Source: Rosa chinensis
Lineage: Eukaryota > Streptophyta > Magnoliopsida > Rosales > Rosaceae
Assembly: GCF_002994745.2 (NCBI RefSeq)
Contig: NC_037093.1
Location: 68,777,510 to 68,841,509, forward strand
Direction: 5' to 3'
Length of the DNA stretch: 64,000 nucleotides
Positions 22,601-31,892 of this stretch are shown one piece after another (positions within the stretch are counted from its first letter, which is position 1; every line of letters starts with the position of its first letter). Under the pieces are notes generated by a model. The model made no database searches and was not told the origin of the DNA. It worked only from the letters and a program-made list of their open reading frames with translations. The position numbers and the translations under genes were made by a program.

Positions 22601-25600
22601 CAATGTTTTGTGAAGAGTCTAAGAAGACTTATCACAAAGAATGCTTCATAGCTGAAGCGAGAAGAAAAACCAAGAATGGTCTTGTCAGCCAATTGGTTAA
22701 GCAAGAATATGAAGAGTATTTTGCCGAGCAAAAGGCAAAAGAAATTGAAACTCTTTTCCAAGAAACCATGGAACCATCTTCCTCGAAAAAGGAAGAAATC
22801 GTCGATAAAGAAAAAGTCGATGAAGATCTTGAACTGGTTGAAATACCAGAAAATGTAGAACTGGTGAAACCACCAGAAACTGTTCATCTCTTAGAAAGAC
22901 AAGAGGCTACTGACACATGGGATCTACTTGGCCAACCTTCTGGCAAGTATGATTATAAAGTCAGATATGATCCTCCGTCCTGGTTCAGTGATCCAGACAT
23001 CAAAGAGATAATTCCTACAAACTGGGATGATAGTGAAGATAAATCACCCATGCAGGAAAATGTTTCAGAAGAATGTAAACCATTCATTCCAAAAGAGCAA
23101 GCTCAAGAAAATGAGCCTCACCAATCGAAAGTCGTCTCTACAAGTAGATACAGCAACTACATAGAGATCGGGCTCAAGTTCCCTGATCACAGGAAATATC
23201 ATCTACATGCCTTTGTAGATAATGGATCAGGTTTTACTGTTGCAAAGAGATTTGCAATTCCAGATGAACTCTGGAAAGAAGATAAGAAAAAGTCTGCTAC
23301 TGGTGTTACATTTGATGGAAGCCATCTCACCATGAAGAAAGTAGCAAAAAATGTTCATATCACCATTGGTGGAGGAACATTTATCATCCAGAATGTTTGG
23401 CAGTCAGAAGGCCAAGGATCAGATTTCCTGATAGGAAATGATTTTATTCTCCAACAGAGATTCATTCAGGATGAAGAAGCGATAGGTTTCAGGAAAGGAG
23501 AACGGGTGTTCTGGGCAGATCGACTCACACATGCATTCAGTGTGGTAGGTCCCGGTTTTACTACTCACTATCAGAGATCGCAACCGAATAGTGGTGATCT
23601 TACCCCCTACAAACCCAAATTCGAGCCCATACTCCAAATCAAACAACAAGAAGAATTGCTTGTTGAAGAATCCTCAGAAGAAAAAGAAGAAGAAGCTAGT
23701 GAAGATGAAGAAGCTAGTTTCATCCATGAACACAACCTCAAGCACTTTCAGAATAAGCTTGAGTCTCAGCAAACTCCCACTCTTGAAAAAATCAAGAAAC
23801 TACTCGAGCAGAATGTGGATACAAATCCTCAAAAGTTTTGGGAAAAAGACCCAGTGGTCTGTGAATTGAAATTGCATGACATGAATGCTATCTGCCATGT
23901 CAAAGCCATTCCTCATTACAAAGAAGAAGATCAAAAAGAATTCAGAAAAGATATTGAAGATCTCCTGAACAAGAAATTGATTCAACCTTCCACTAGCCCT
24001 CATCATGCTCCAGCATTCTACGTGAGAAATCATGCAGAAACTCTACGAGGAAAAGCTAGAATGGTGATTGACTACAGAGATGTCAACAAAAAGACTGTCA
24101 AAGATGGTTATCAAATTGCTCAAGTAAGAGTACTGATCAACCAGCTCAGAGGAGCCAAAGTCTTTTCGAAATTCGATGCAAAGTCGGGTTTCTGGCAAGT
24201 CAAGATGCATCCCGAGAGTGTACCTCTCACTGCATTTGGAACACCACAAGGTCATTACGAGTGGCTGGTGATGCCTTTCGGTCTCAAGCAAGCTCCCTCA
24301 ATCTTCCAAAGAAAGATGGACAACATCTTCAAGCATGTGGCGGAGTTCTGTGTCGTCTACATAGATGACATTCTGGTCTTCTCCAAAAACAAAGAAGAAC
24401 ACATGAGACACCTCCATGAGGTAGTAAAGCTGATAGTTCAGCATGGAATTATCTTAGGAGAAAAGAAAATCTTCTTTATCCTCGATGAAGTTGATTTCCT
24501 AGGAATAAACATCAAAAATGGGGTCATAAAACTCCAACCTCATATCCTTGAGAAAATCTGGAAGTTCCCAGATAGAATTCCTGATGCTAAGAGTCTAGAG
24601 AGATTCCTTGGTGTCATAAATTATGGGAGAGACTTCATCCCTAAAATCTCAGGGTTAACAGCAATGTTATCTCCTAAGACAAGTTCCAAAAGAAAATGGA
24701 ACTTCACAGAAGATGATGAAAAGATTGTGAAGCAGATAAAAAATCTCTGCAAAAATCTCCCTCCTCTCCAACAACCAGAAGAGAATGATGAAATTATCCT
24801 CCAGACAGATGCGAGCGATAATTACTGGTCCGGTGTTGTTCTGGCAAGAGCGCCTGGAACTAACATTGAAAAGATCTGCAAATTTTGTAGTGGCAAGTTC
24901 AGCCCTGCAGAACTGAATTATCCCACAGGGGAAAAAGAAATTTTGGCTGTCAAGAAAACGATTTTAAATTCACCAGCTTTTCTTGGAAAAACCTTTACTG
25001 TCCGCACCGATTGTGCCAGAGTAAAGAATTTCAAAAATTTTAAACTTGATAAAGCTGCTGATAGGGGAAGATTAGCAAACTGGCAATTATTTCTTAACCA
25101 ATATGATTATAATGTTGAATTAATTGCAGGAAACAAGAATTATCTTCCAGACGCATTGACCAGGGAAATGGCAATGTTTAGCCAAAGAGAAGACGACGAA
25201 GGTCGTAATCCCAGAAGCAGAAGGACTGGGAAAGAACATGAGCATCAAGAAGATCCTATGGAAACCAAAGAAAAAATTCTTAAAAGGTTTTTGCTAAGTC
25301 CTAAAGGACTAGCCTCAACTGATCAATCCCAGGGTAAAGGATTGGCTAGCCCGTCTCAAACGGCAGACGGTAAAGGCTCATCAAGACCGTTGACGGCTGC
25401 TGCTTTGCCAAAAAGCAGACCAACTCCAACTGGAGTCATAAATGTTTTTAATTATGAATTAAGAACTTTTGACACTCCTGTGTTCAGAACTGGCAGGAGA
25501 CTAGCTTATCACCAGAAGGCAATCCTGGATAATCTCTTATTTGCTTTTCAAGAAAGAAGCAGTGGTCTAATGTTCCCGGCACTCTTTGCACTAGCCGAAG

Positions 25601-26478
25601 AACTATATGAGAACGCCAGACCACAATTTGAAGAAAGTCATATACAGCAGAGTGCTGTAAGAAAAGAAAAAATTCTCTTCCTTGAAAGTCCAGAAAGTGC
25701 TAGAGTTCCTGTCATGGCACTTAATGAATCAGACTGGCATGAATTCCATAGTCTGATAGGAAGACATAATCCAGAAGACCTAGTTCCTCCAACTCTCTTT
25801 ATTGTTTCAGGTCCTTATGTTGGAAGATACCTGGTTAATGTTCAGAGTGAACATCCTCAAGAACACAAGCTCTGGCTTGTTGAAAATGGTTTTGTCCATA
25901 ATCTGTGGACTAAAACAAATGATGATCTAAAAGGTTTGCCGCCTATCATTGTCAATACAGTCAAAAATGTAAGAAAAAATGACTGTATGCTTCGACTGAA
26001 GTTCAGATCCACCCCTCCAGAATGGATCCAGAAGGCAAACGGTGAAGTTGAATATATTCCTCCTTATCATTATGTAAGAATTATTCAAAGGAAATATCTT
26101 CAACCAGCCTGTGTAGGGTACAATGGCCAACCAAACTCAAGCATTCCATGGATGAAGGCCATGACTCTAGAATATATCAAAAAGATCATCTCTGAGGATA
26201 CCTACAATACCTTCCTGGCAGCAGGAGAAAAAATTATCATCACTGCTTACGATCATCCTGACGTAGTCAGCAGTGACTTATTCTTATCTCTTACCAGAAA
26301 GGAGATAGATTCGACACTGGCATGCTTACGATGGGTGGAAAAACTTGAAACTGACAACCACTACAAGATGTATGTTGATACAGATGTCGAAGACAATGCA
26401 ACAACAGTAAGGATGGCCCAGGCAGATAACGACTCGTTTGTCCTTGGTCACAATTCAGAAACCGACGAGAACATGTGA
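19693..26478 (+). CDS. Endogenous pararetrovirus polyprotein (MP, CP, protease, RT, RNase H, C-terminal region)
   Basis: One uninterrupted frame of 2,261 residues. In order: N-terminal coiled coil (about 1-100); 30K-type movement protein region (about 145-340); capsid-like region (about 560-765); a very Lys-rich stretch; a CCHC zinc knuckle at C846, C849, H854, C859; a second Cys/His cluster (C958, C961, C963, C973, H981, C984); an aspartic-protease-like region around FVDNGSG (D1176) and LIGNDF; reverse transcriptase with YIDD (1556-1559); RNase H with candidate acidic residues D1706 (QTDAS) and D1820 (YLPDALT). About 440 residues follow that I cannot assign. The start is the first ATG after the primer site. 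The protease motif has Asn where Thr or Ser is usual. Whether it is expressed cannot be told from sequence. Confidence 0.95.
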   Translation: MGTMSELLLEKINSLLKSSDEKYQKLLLEISRCQTHLEKLPAIIHQLERLENKLDYIKELPKTEEEKLTVVSRKINEQQKTLESMKNILKDKKGPTVKKKTNGFKPLEKPDTNRVPNMIFLEPSTSQTSIRYENPEKREMKMLSIFGKKKGVQLLNAEEFEFNEIEQEVKNSSIPKLDFKQIYKRGKFDLMDSHYFKLLEITTPATAGGETDLLLITPSEVARAQAKKYQFMHIGAVQVGINLLAREGINCSVLCVLQDNRLTDFQASLLGTLEASLCDQVAYFNCFPNFTTSLKDAAHCLRLRVKTDGISMKEDMQELAIVYRIYYKLMSTTVAPKTRITNIPGLTTGFLTNQKNHSQQIHKVTWNEVTFPLEWKLSGPKKQPERAKAKIYESRKTGEISLNFDNHRKSDVCPENLRINKNNLLRRSYSTREASVSGIKPTIEEPISEEELEADLNRPVHMFRTKKLYDLYEEAENCENPERLEKLIEEMKEYKFRKTRKVFPYQDIEMEEGESSRTFISREKKEIKLPFQKAPTGKKGERNSQRFVPEDNLPRVPITNYGIWLNLDKSLDKRKTIDQWVDSLMMASALTLGKFEAPDLQVYYETTLTGVAKKYYLSFKETARGRDWLEEIKNSKSPYDFAVPLYDQFCGDLSNLSEKAKETAKSNIYALKICDMRYFEEYLNEFQEYYCTIGELENTDLVNLLHRKLPEPWRTAVRESIAEKPIERFSVGGIADRIRQLLKEQCKANLRAKMAKKQLKGVENFCYGILDMPTNWGCHDSKFHRKKKKEKYYSKKFKKSNQKKNWKFKRSSNYKKQQDEDPKKKFFKKKNTHQQHKQPSKKACRCWLCKAEGHYANECPEKGKRSTKALFEEYEQIVEVANMKGYEIAYSDDEDDDRSVYSAWSGEEESSSEESEIDSEVEYFESRQLNVLRIKNWEESKTESFMSSYQVNPGTFVCDYCFCHEKNGLPMFCEESKKTYHKECFIAEARRKTKNGLVSQLVKQEYEEYFAEQKAKEIETLFQETMEPSSSKKEEIVDKEKVDEDLELVEIPENVELVKPPETVHLLERQEATDTWDLLGQPSGKYDYKVRYDPPSWFSDPDIKEIIPTNWDDSEDKSPMQENVSEECKPFIPKEQAQENEPHQSKVVSTSRYSNYIEIGLKFPDHRKYHLHAFVDNGSGFTVAKRFAIPDELWKEDKKKSATGVTFDGSHLTMKKVAKNVHITIGGGTFIIQNVWQSEGQGSDFLIGNDFILQQRFIQDEEAIGFRKGERVFWADRLTHAFSVVGPGFTTHYQRSQPNSGDLTPYKPKFEPILQIKQQEELLVEESSEEKEEEASEDEEASFIHEHNLKHFQNKLESQQTPTLEKIKKLLEQNVDTNPQKFWEKDPVVCELKLHDMNAICHVKAIPHYKEEDQKEFRKDIEDLLNKKLIQPSTSPHHAPAFYVRNHAETLRGKARMVIDYRDVNKKTVKDGYQIAQVRVLINQLRGAKVFSKFDAKSGFWQVKMHPESVPLTAFGTPQGHYEWLVMPFGLKQAPSIFQRKMDNIFKHVAEFCVVYIDDILVFSKNKEEHMRHLHEVVKLIVQHGIILGEKKIFFILDEVDFLGINIKNGVIKLQPHILEKIWKFPDRIPDAKSLERFLGVINYGRDFIPKISGLTAMLSPKTSSKRKWNFTEDDEKIVKQIKNLCKNLPPLQQPEENDEIILQTDASDNYWSGVVLARAPGTNIEKICKFCSGKFSPAELNYPTGEKEILAVKKTILNSPAFLGKTFTVRTDCARVKNFKNFKLDKAADRGRLANWQLFLNQYDYNVELIAGNKNYLPDALTREMAMFSQREDDEGRNPRSRRTGKEHEHQEDPMETKEKILKRFLLSPKGLASTDQSQGKGLASPSQTADGKGSSRPLTAAALPKSRPTPTGVINVFNYELRTFDTPVFRTGRRLAYHQKAILDNLLFAFQERSSGLMFPALFALAEELYENARPQFEESHIQQSAVRKEKILFLESPESARVPVMALNESDWHEFHSLIGRHNPEDLVPPTLFIVSGPYVGRYLVNVQSEHPQEHKLWLVENGFVHNLWTKTNDDLKGLPPIIVNTVKNVRKNDCMLRLKFRSTPPEWIQKANGEVEYIPPYHYVRIIQRKYLQPACVGYNGQPNSSIPWMKAMTLEYIKKIISEDTYNTFLAAGEKIIITAYDHPDVVSSDLFLSLTRKEIDSTLACLRWVEKLETDNHYKMYVDTDVEDNATTVRMAQADNDSFVLGHNSETDENM

Positions 26479-26688
26479 AGCAGCAGGTGTAGAAAACACC
26501 GAAGGTCCTTTTGGATTTTTCCCAAAAGTGACTTTTGCTTTTCAAAAAGTAGGTGAAAAACATTTCACCTAAAGGAATCTGCTTTTTCCTCTGCCGACCT
26601 CCACCAGCAGGAGCACTAAGGAAAGCAGGAAATCACGGAGTCGTTCTGTACATTTTGGTGTTTTGAATTGTAATTTGAGTTCCGCTCC

Positions 26689-26932
26689 CTATATAAGGAG
26701 CTTTAGCTTCTCTTAGAAGGCATTCGAAAAAGAAAGGCATCAGTTCTATATTCGAAAATCTCTAAGATCAGCATATCTCAGTAGCAGTAGCAGTCCGTCT
26801 GTGGACACAGTGTGCTTTCTATTACAAGTAAGTGTTTGTAAATCAGTTATGAGTAGCTAAAACAGCTTCTAGCTGTTTGCCCAAGAGTGAGGCTCTGGGT
26901 TCTGTATCTGTATTTATGTTTGAATAAATAAA
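26689..26932 (+). promoter_or_regulatory. Pararetroviral promoter and polyadenylation signal
   Basis: TATA box ctatataagg at 26689-26698, about 210 bp after the polyprotein stop, and overlapping AATAAA signals (aataaataaa) at 26923-26932. A polyadenylation signal shortly after the start site is the hallmark of a pregenomic RNA promoter that must be passed once and used the second time round the circle. In this linear copy the signal lies between the promoter and the PPR gene downstream. Confidence 0.75.
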
Positions 26933-27315
26933 TTCAGTTTGTGCCTAGTACGCTGTCACAAAAATATTTTACTGTTTTTGCATCTATGTTTTGGTAGCAG
27001 TAGCAGTCAGTAAGCAGTAGCAGTCTTTCTATAAAAACTGACCCCTATCATACTAAGGCAGCAGTGATTCCGCCCTGGTAGTAGCCGCTTAGACAGGAAG
27101 TCGTTAGGTGAAATTGTGGCATGTTGAAGGCTAGTCCTTAGGCTGATACTGTGTTAGTTTGGAAAAGAAATAGGCTGATACTGTGTACTGTAGCTGATAC
27201 TATGTAAAAAGCAAAAGAAGGTAAAAGGAGAATAGTGTCTGTCCTTAATTGTATAGTGGAAAAGGTTGTGGACTTAGTTGTCAAAAAATATGTTGTCTGG
27301 TAGTGCTTTGTAGTT
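26933..27315 (+). other. Pararetrovirus leader remnant with short repeats
   Basis: Non-coding leader with several copies of agcagtagcagt (about 26781-27030) and of gctgatactgtgt (about 27142-27200). Caulimovirid leaders fold into long hairpins used for ribosome shunting and packaging; I did not establish the fold. The right end of the viral DNA is estimated. Confidence 0.55.
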
Positions 27316-28067
27316 AACCCATTGAATTACATAATAGAATTCACGTTGCCAAATGCCAATTACACCCTGAGCCAATTATTTGAGGGATATTAACCCCATC
27401 TATCCGTCACTCTGTCAATGATCCACAGTCTTCATCTCAATACGTCATTATACTGTCCATTCAAGAGATCTCATCTCTGTGGAGCTCTTAAAGATCTCAT
27501 TTTATTGTCCATTCAAGCGATCTCAAAGAAGGGAAAAATCCAAGGCCAGTAAATTGCAACGAATTACTGACATCGTAAATTCTTCTTATGAACAATAACA
27601 AATACAAGACCCGAAATTGAGCATTATCCCTAAGGACGAAAATAACAACTGACCTATAATGAAGTAGTAGGTTGCGAGGGATGGGTAGAGTTAGAGAAGG
27701 GGTCGGAGAGAGGAGAGAAATTGAAGAGAGGAAAAAGCCTTCATTGGTCGGTTGTTGTTATTTTTCATCCTCAATTTCGGGTCTTGTAATTCTATGCGTG
27801 CCTAGAGAACAAAAATATCATGCGGATATTGTAATTCTAGGCACGCGTTGGGCCCAAAAATGGGGACCCGAACAGTAAACAAAGACTCAACTCGGAGTAG
27901 TAACCAGAAGCAGACCCCTAAAGTGAAACAATTACTTGTACTTCAAACTCTTCGCTATGCTCTCTATACTGGTTTAGCCCCATTCCCAGTTCTCCCCAAT
28001 TTCAAAATCACTCCATTAATGATGTCTTGAATTTTGGAGGGAAACCAGACAATGCACCCAAGAAATA
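27316..28067. other. Promoter region of the intact PPR gene
   Basis: Host DNA between the viral insertion and the PPR gene. From about 27,985 to the start codon it is nearly identical to 35,426-35,505 (duplicated unit). An upstream ATG at 28052 is out of frame and 16 nt before the main start. Confidence 0.6.
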
Positions 28068-31000
28068 ATGCAGTTGCACACCAATCTCCGACCCAAATCA
28101 ATTTTCTTCTCCACCAAAAACCACAAAACCCTTCTCCCTCTCTTCAATTTCTCTTCTCTCTCCAACCCCATCTCTCACTCGCAACCCTCTTCTTCATCTT
28201 CTCCATGGTTCTCTATCCTCCGCTCCGCCATTGCCAATACAGACTTGCCCCTCGGCAAGCGCGCCCACGCCCTTATGTTAACCTCAGGGGAATGCCAAGA
28301 CCATTTTCTAATCAACAATCTCATCACCATGTATTCGAAATGCAGGTCGCTCACGTATGCACGCCACCTGTTCGATAAAAGTCCTGACCGAGACCTGGTC
28401 ACCTGGAATGCCATTCTAGCAGCCTATGCGCAAGCTGGGGGCTCTGTGGTTGAGAATGTTCAAGAGGGGCTTGGCCTTTTCCGGCGGCTTCGCGAGTCTG
28501 TTGTGTTCACCAGTCGGCACACTTTGGCTTCCGTTCTGAAGCTGTGTTTGCTGTCGGGGCGTGTTTGGATTTCGGAGGCTGTTCAGGGGTACGCTGTGAA
28601 AGTTGGGTTGGAGTGGGATGTGTTTGTTTCGGGTACTCTGGTGAATGTGTATTGTAAACTCAGAAGAGTTAAGGAGGCTCGGGCTTTGTTTGATGGGATG
28701 CTGGAAAGGGATGTTGTGTTGTGGAACACAATGCTGAAGGCATATGTGGAAATGGGTCTTCATGAAGAAGCACTTGCTCTTTTCTCCAAGTTTCACCGGA
28801 GTGGATTGGGTCCTGATGATGTCAGTGTGCGTTGTGTTCTTAGTGGGATTCACGAAGTTGATTATGATGAAGGCAAGAGGCACATGGAGGAGGTTCAAGC
28901 ATATGCAGCAAAGCTGGGGGAGTTTATAACTAATGTGGATGATGAAGCCCATCCACCAAGCTTATGTGTTCCCACTACTAATTCCGACATATTTTTGTGG
29001 AACAAGACATTGTCCAAGTATATCCGAGCTGGTGAAAATTGGGCTGCGATAGAGTTCTTTAGAAATATGATTAGATCAAAAGTGGGATATGACAGTGTGA
29101 CATTAGTAATTATTCTATCTGCGATTGTAGGCACAAATAATTTGGAGGTGGGGAAACAGATTCATGGTGCTGCTTTGAAATCAGATTTTGGTTCTGTTCT
29201 TTTGGTAGCAAATAGCCTTATCAACATGTATTCAAAGGCTCGCTGTGTTCACTTTGCGAGAGCAGTATTCAATCACATGAAAGAAGTGGACCTAGTTTCA
29301 TGGAACTCGATGATATCATGTTATGCTCAAAGCAGTTCAGGAGAGGAATCAATAAATCTATTTATAGGTTTATTACGGGATGGTCTAAGACCTGATCAAT
29401 TTACAATTGCAAGTATTTTAAGGGCTTGCTCCTCTCTTCAAGAAGGGTTGCATCTCAGTGAACAGGTTCATGTTCATGCAATAAAGAACGGTATTGCTGC
29501 TGACAGATTTGTTTCAACAGCTCTTATTGATGTTTATTCTAGAAGTGGAAAGATGGACGAGGCAGAGGCCCTTTTAGATAACAAAGTTAAATTCGATCTG
29601 GCATCTTGGAATGCGTTGATGTTTGGTTACATAAAGAGTAATGACAGTCACAAAGCACTACAACTTATGAGGATGATTCATGAAGGTGGAAAGAGAGTAG
29701 ATGAGATTACTCTGGCAACTGTTGCTAAGGCCACTAGTTGCCTGGTAGCGTTGGTGCCGGGGAAGCAAATTCATGCTCATGTCATAAAAACAGGGTATTC
29801 AAAGGACTTATATGTTAACAGCAGTATTCTAGATATGTACATAAAATGTGGAGACATGAAAAGTGCACACACAGTTTTCAATGACATTCCTGCACCTGAT
29901 GATGTTGCGTGGACAACTCTAATCTCAGGATGTTTAGAAAATGGAGATGAAGGGCGCTCTGTGTCTATATACCATCAGATGAGGCAGTCAGGAGTTCAGC
30001 CTGATGAATACACCTTAGCTACCTTAGTCAAAGCCGCCTCTTGTCTGACAGCATTGGAACAAGGGAAACAGATACATGCAGATGCAATAAAGTTGGAATA
30101 TTCCTCAGACCCTTATGTTGCGACATCACTTGTTGACATGTACGCCAAGTGCGGTAACATAGAAGGTGCATATCGTTTATTCAGAAGGATGGATGTCGGG
30201 AGCATTGTTCTGTGGAATGCCATGTTGGTGGGTTTAGCTCAACATGGAGACGCTGAAGAAGCACTAAATCTTTTCAGAGTCATGAAATCTAATAACATTT
30301 TGCCTGATAGGGTTACTTTCATTGGAGTTCTTTCTGCTTGCAGCCACTCTGGTTTAGTTTCTGAAGCTTACGAGCATTTTTCTTCAATGCAAAGAGATTA
30401 CGGCATTGAACCTGAGATCGAGCACTACTCTTGTCTAGTCGATGCCCTTGGCCGCGCAAGGCGTGTTCAAGAGGCAGAAAAGCTGATAGCATCAATGCCA
30501 TTTGAAGCTTCTGCTTCAATGTACAGAGCCCTGCTTGGTGCTTGCAGGGTTCAAGGGGACACAGAAACAGGAAAACGAGTAGCAGAACAGCTCTTGGCTA
30601 TTGAGCCAACTGACTCATCCGCGTATGTTCTCATATCCAATATGAATGCTGCTGCCAACCAGTGGGATGCTGTGAACGATGCTCGTCAAATGATGAAACA
30701 GAAGAATGTAAAGAAAGAACCAGGTTTCAGTTGGATGGATGTGAAGAACAAGGTCCATTTGTTTGTAGTAGATGACAAATCCCATCCTGAAGCCGATTTG
30801 ATATACGACAAGTTGGAGGACTTGATGAAACAGATCGGTGAAGAAGGGTATGTCCCTGACACAGAGTTTGTGCTTGCTGATGTTGAAGAAGAGGAAAAAG
30901 AGCGAGCCCTATATTACCATAGTGAGAGGCTAGCAATAGCTTATGGACTGATAAGCACTCCCTCATCTGCCATTGTTCGGGTCATTAAGAACCTTAGAGT

Positions 31001-31127
31001 TTGTGGAGACTGCCATAATGCAATCAAATACATATCAAAGGTTTCTCAAAGAGAAATTGTGGTGAGAGATGCAAATCGCTTCCATCGTTTCAGAAATGGG
31101 AGCTGCTCCTGTGGTGATTACTGGTAA
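28068..31127 (+). CDS. DYW-class pentatricopeptide repeat protein (At4g33170-like), intact copy
   Basis: Organelle RNA-editing factor: the PPR array reads an RNA sequence and the DYW domain deaminates C to U. A single exon encodes 1,019 residues. The N-terminus is Ser/Asn-rich with few acidic residues, like a mitochondrial or plastid targeting peptide. PLS-type repeats run to about residue 830 (for example [21 protein letters not shown] and [14 protein letters not shown] units), then E/E+ motifs, then the DYW domain with the zinc ligands of a cytidine deaminase: HSE (951-953), CGDCH (C979, C982) and the terminal CSCGDYW. Its length is close to Arabidopsis At4g33170 (990). The main ATG is preceded 16 nt upstream by an out-of-frame ATG whose frame overlaps to 28378. 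It has a damaged paralogue at 35,490. Confidence 0.93.
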   Translation: MQLHTNLRPKSIFFSTKNHKTLLPLFNFSSLSNPISHSQPSSSSSPWFSILRSAIANTDLPLGKRAHALMLTSGECQDHFLINNLITMYSKCRSLTYARHLFDKSPDRDLVTWNAILAAYAQAGGSVVENVQEGLGLFRRLRESVVFTSRHTLASVLKLCLLSGRVWISEAVQGYAVKVGLEWDVFVSGTLVNVYCKLRRVKEARALFDGMLERDVVLWNTMLKAYVEMGLHEEALALFSKFHRSGLGPDDVSVRCVLSGIHEVDYDEGKRHMEEVQAYAAKLGEFITNVDDEAHPPSLCVPTTNSDIFLWNKTLSKYIRAGENWAAIEFFRNMIRSKVGYDSVTLVIILSAIVGTNNLEVGKQIHGAALKSDFGSVLLVANSLINMYSKARCVHFARAVFNHMKEVDLVSWNSMISCYAQSSSGEESINLFIGLLRDGLRPDQFTIASILRACSSLQEGLHLSEQVHVHAIKNGIAADRFVSTALIDVYSRSGKMDEAEALLDNKVKFDLASWNALMFGYIKSNDSHKALQLMRMIHEGGKRVDEITLATVAKATSCLVALVPGKQIHAHVIKTGYSKDLYVNSSILDMYIKCGDMKSAHTVFNDIPAPDDVAWTTLISGCLENGDEGRSVSIYHQMRQSGVQPDEYTLATLVKAASCLTALEQGKQIHADAIKLEYSSDPYVATSLVDMYAKCGNIEGAYRLFRRMDVGSIVLWNAMLVGLAQHGDAEEALNLFRVMKSNNILPDRVTFIGVLSACSHSGLVSEAYEHFSSMQRDYGIEPEIEHYSCLVDALGRARRVQEAEKLIASMPFEASASMYRALLGACRVQGDTETGKRVAEQLLAIEPTDSSAYVLISNMNAAANQWDAVNDARQMMKQKNVKKEPGFSWMDVKNKVHLFVVDDKSHPEADLIYDKLEDLMKQIGEEGYVPDTEFVLADVEEEEKERALYYHSERLAIAYGLISTPSSAIVRVIKNLRVCGDCHNAIKYISKVSQREIVVRDANRFHRFRNGSCSCGDYW

Positions 31128-31892
31128 ACCCAGCCATACAGGGTAGAGTCAACCTAATTAAAGCATCTTTTTAGTTCCTTTTGTTGTGAACATTTTCAAT
31201 TCATTCAATATTAGTTACTTTTAGTGGATTAATTAAGCTCGTTGATGACAACATCATTTTCAAGTTTCAAGCAACGTAAATATGTAATGTGTAAATGAAC
31301 GATACAAAAACTTGATGCGTAATATATTATTCTTAGGTAAACTCATTCATTCACTCTTACTTGTAACGCAATTCCATTTTAGGTTTTTAAATACGAGTCC
31401 TTTTTCGTAAGTGTTGTGATTGCAGTCGATTTGTAATTACAATTTATTGGAACGAAATTCTTAAAAATACATGTAACACTCACTTGTCCAACAATGTGTT
31501 TTGCCTTTTTTCATATAATTGTTATCGGCAGACAAATTTTTTTTGACTAAAGCAAAGAAAAAAAAAGATGAATAATATTACCATTTTTAACTTAAAGATG
31601 AATAATATTACCATTTTAAAGTAGGTTATGGTGTTCTTTTTCGGATAATTTGGTAACTCATGAGATCTTCTTGATCTTCTATTATCATGTCATTGTTCCA
31701 TGATTTCAATTTTCAAGGTACCCCTCAACATGTTTAAGACCAAGTAAATTCTAGTTTAGTTTGGTCAAAAGTAAATCCGAGGTTGGGAATTGATCACATC
31801 GGTGCGAGTTCATTGACCTTGTTTTTCTTCTTCTTCTATAACTCTAACAGTTTTTCTATAATTTCTGTATTTTATAGGGAAATAAAAGTCAA
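31128..31892. other. PPR 3' flank, duplicated with the DCL3 upstream region
   Basis: No gene. From about 31,410 to 31,830 this matches 48,650-48,930 plus 50,510-50,600 with small differences (shared blocks include gtaattacaatttatt, ttgttatcgg and gtcaaaagtaaatccgagg). It marks the spacer of the duplicated PPR-DCL3 unit and shows the unfilled sites of two insertions present in the other copy. Confidence 0.75.

Larger units (their letters stand above)
19286..27315 (+). mobile_element. Endogenous pararetrovirus (Caulimoviridae), near complete
   Basis: About 8 kb, the size of a single caulimovirid genome. The order is: end of leader with a small frame, tRNA primer-binding site, one giant polyprotein, then promoter, polyadenylation signal and most of the leader. 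This is the order expected when a circular genome is opened inside its leader. No LTRs or integrase are present, which excludes Ty3/gypsy elements. The single fused polyprotein resembles petuviruses and florendoviruses more than badnaviruses; the genus is not settled. The reading frame has no stop over 2,261 codons, so the insertion is probably young or was recently mobile as a virus. Ends are estimated; ttaacc occurs near both (about 19318 and 27314). Confidence 0.9.

Noticed and set aside
22000..24291. Minus-strand frames opposite the viral polyprotein
   Set aside because: Mirror frames of A-rich coding DNA (Phe/Leu/Ser-rich); no independent signal.
19286..27315. Ty3/gypsy LTR retrotransposon
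   Set aside because: Reverse transcriptase, RNase H and the primer site would fit, but there are no LTRs and no integrase, and a movement-protein-like region and pararetroviral promoter order are present.
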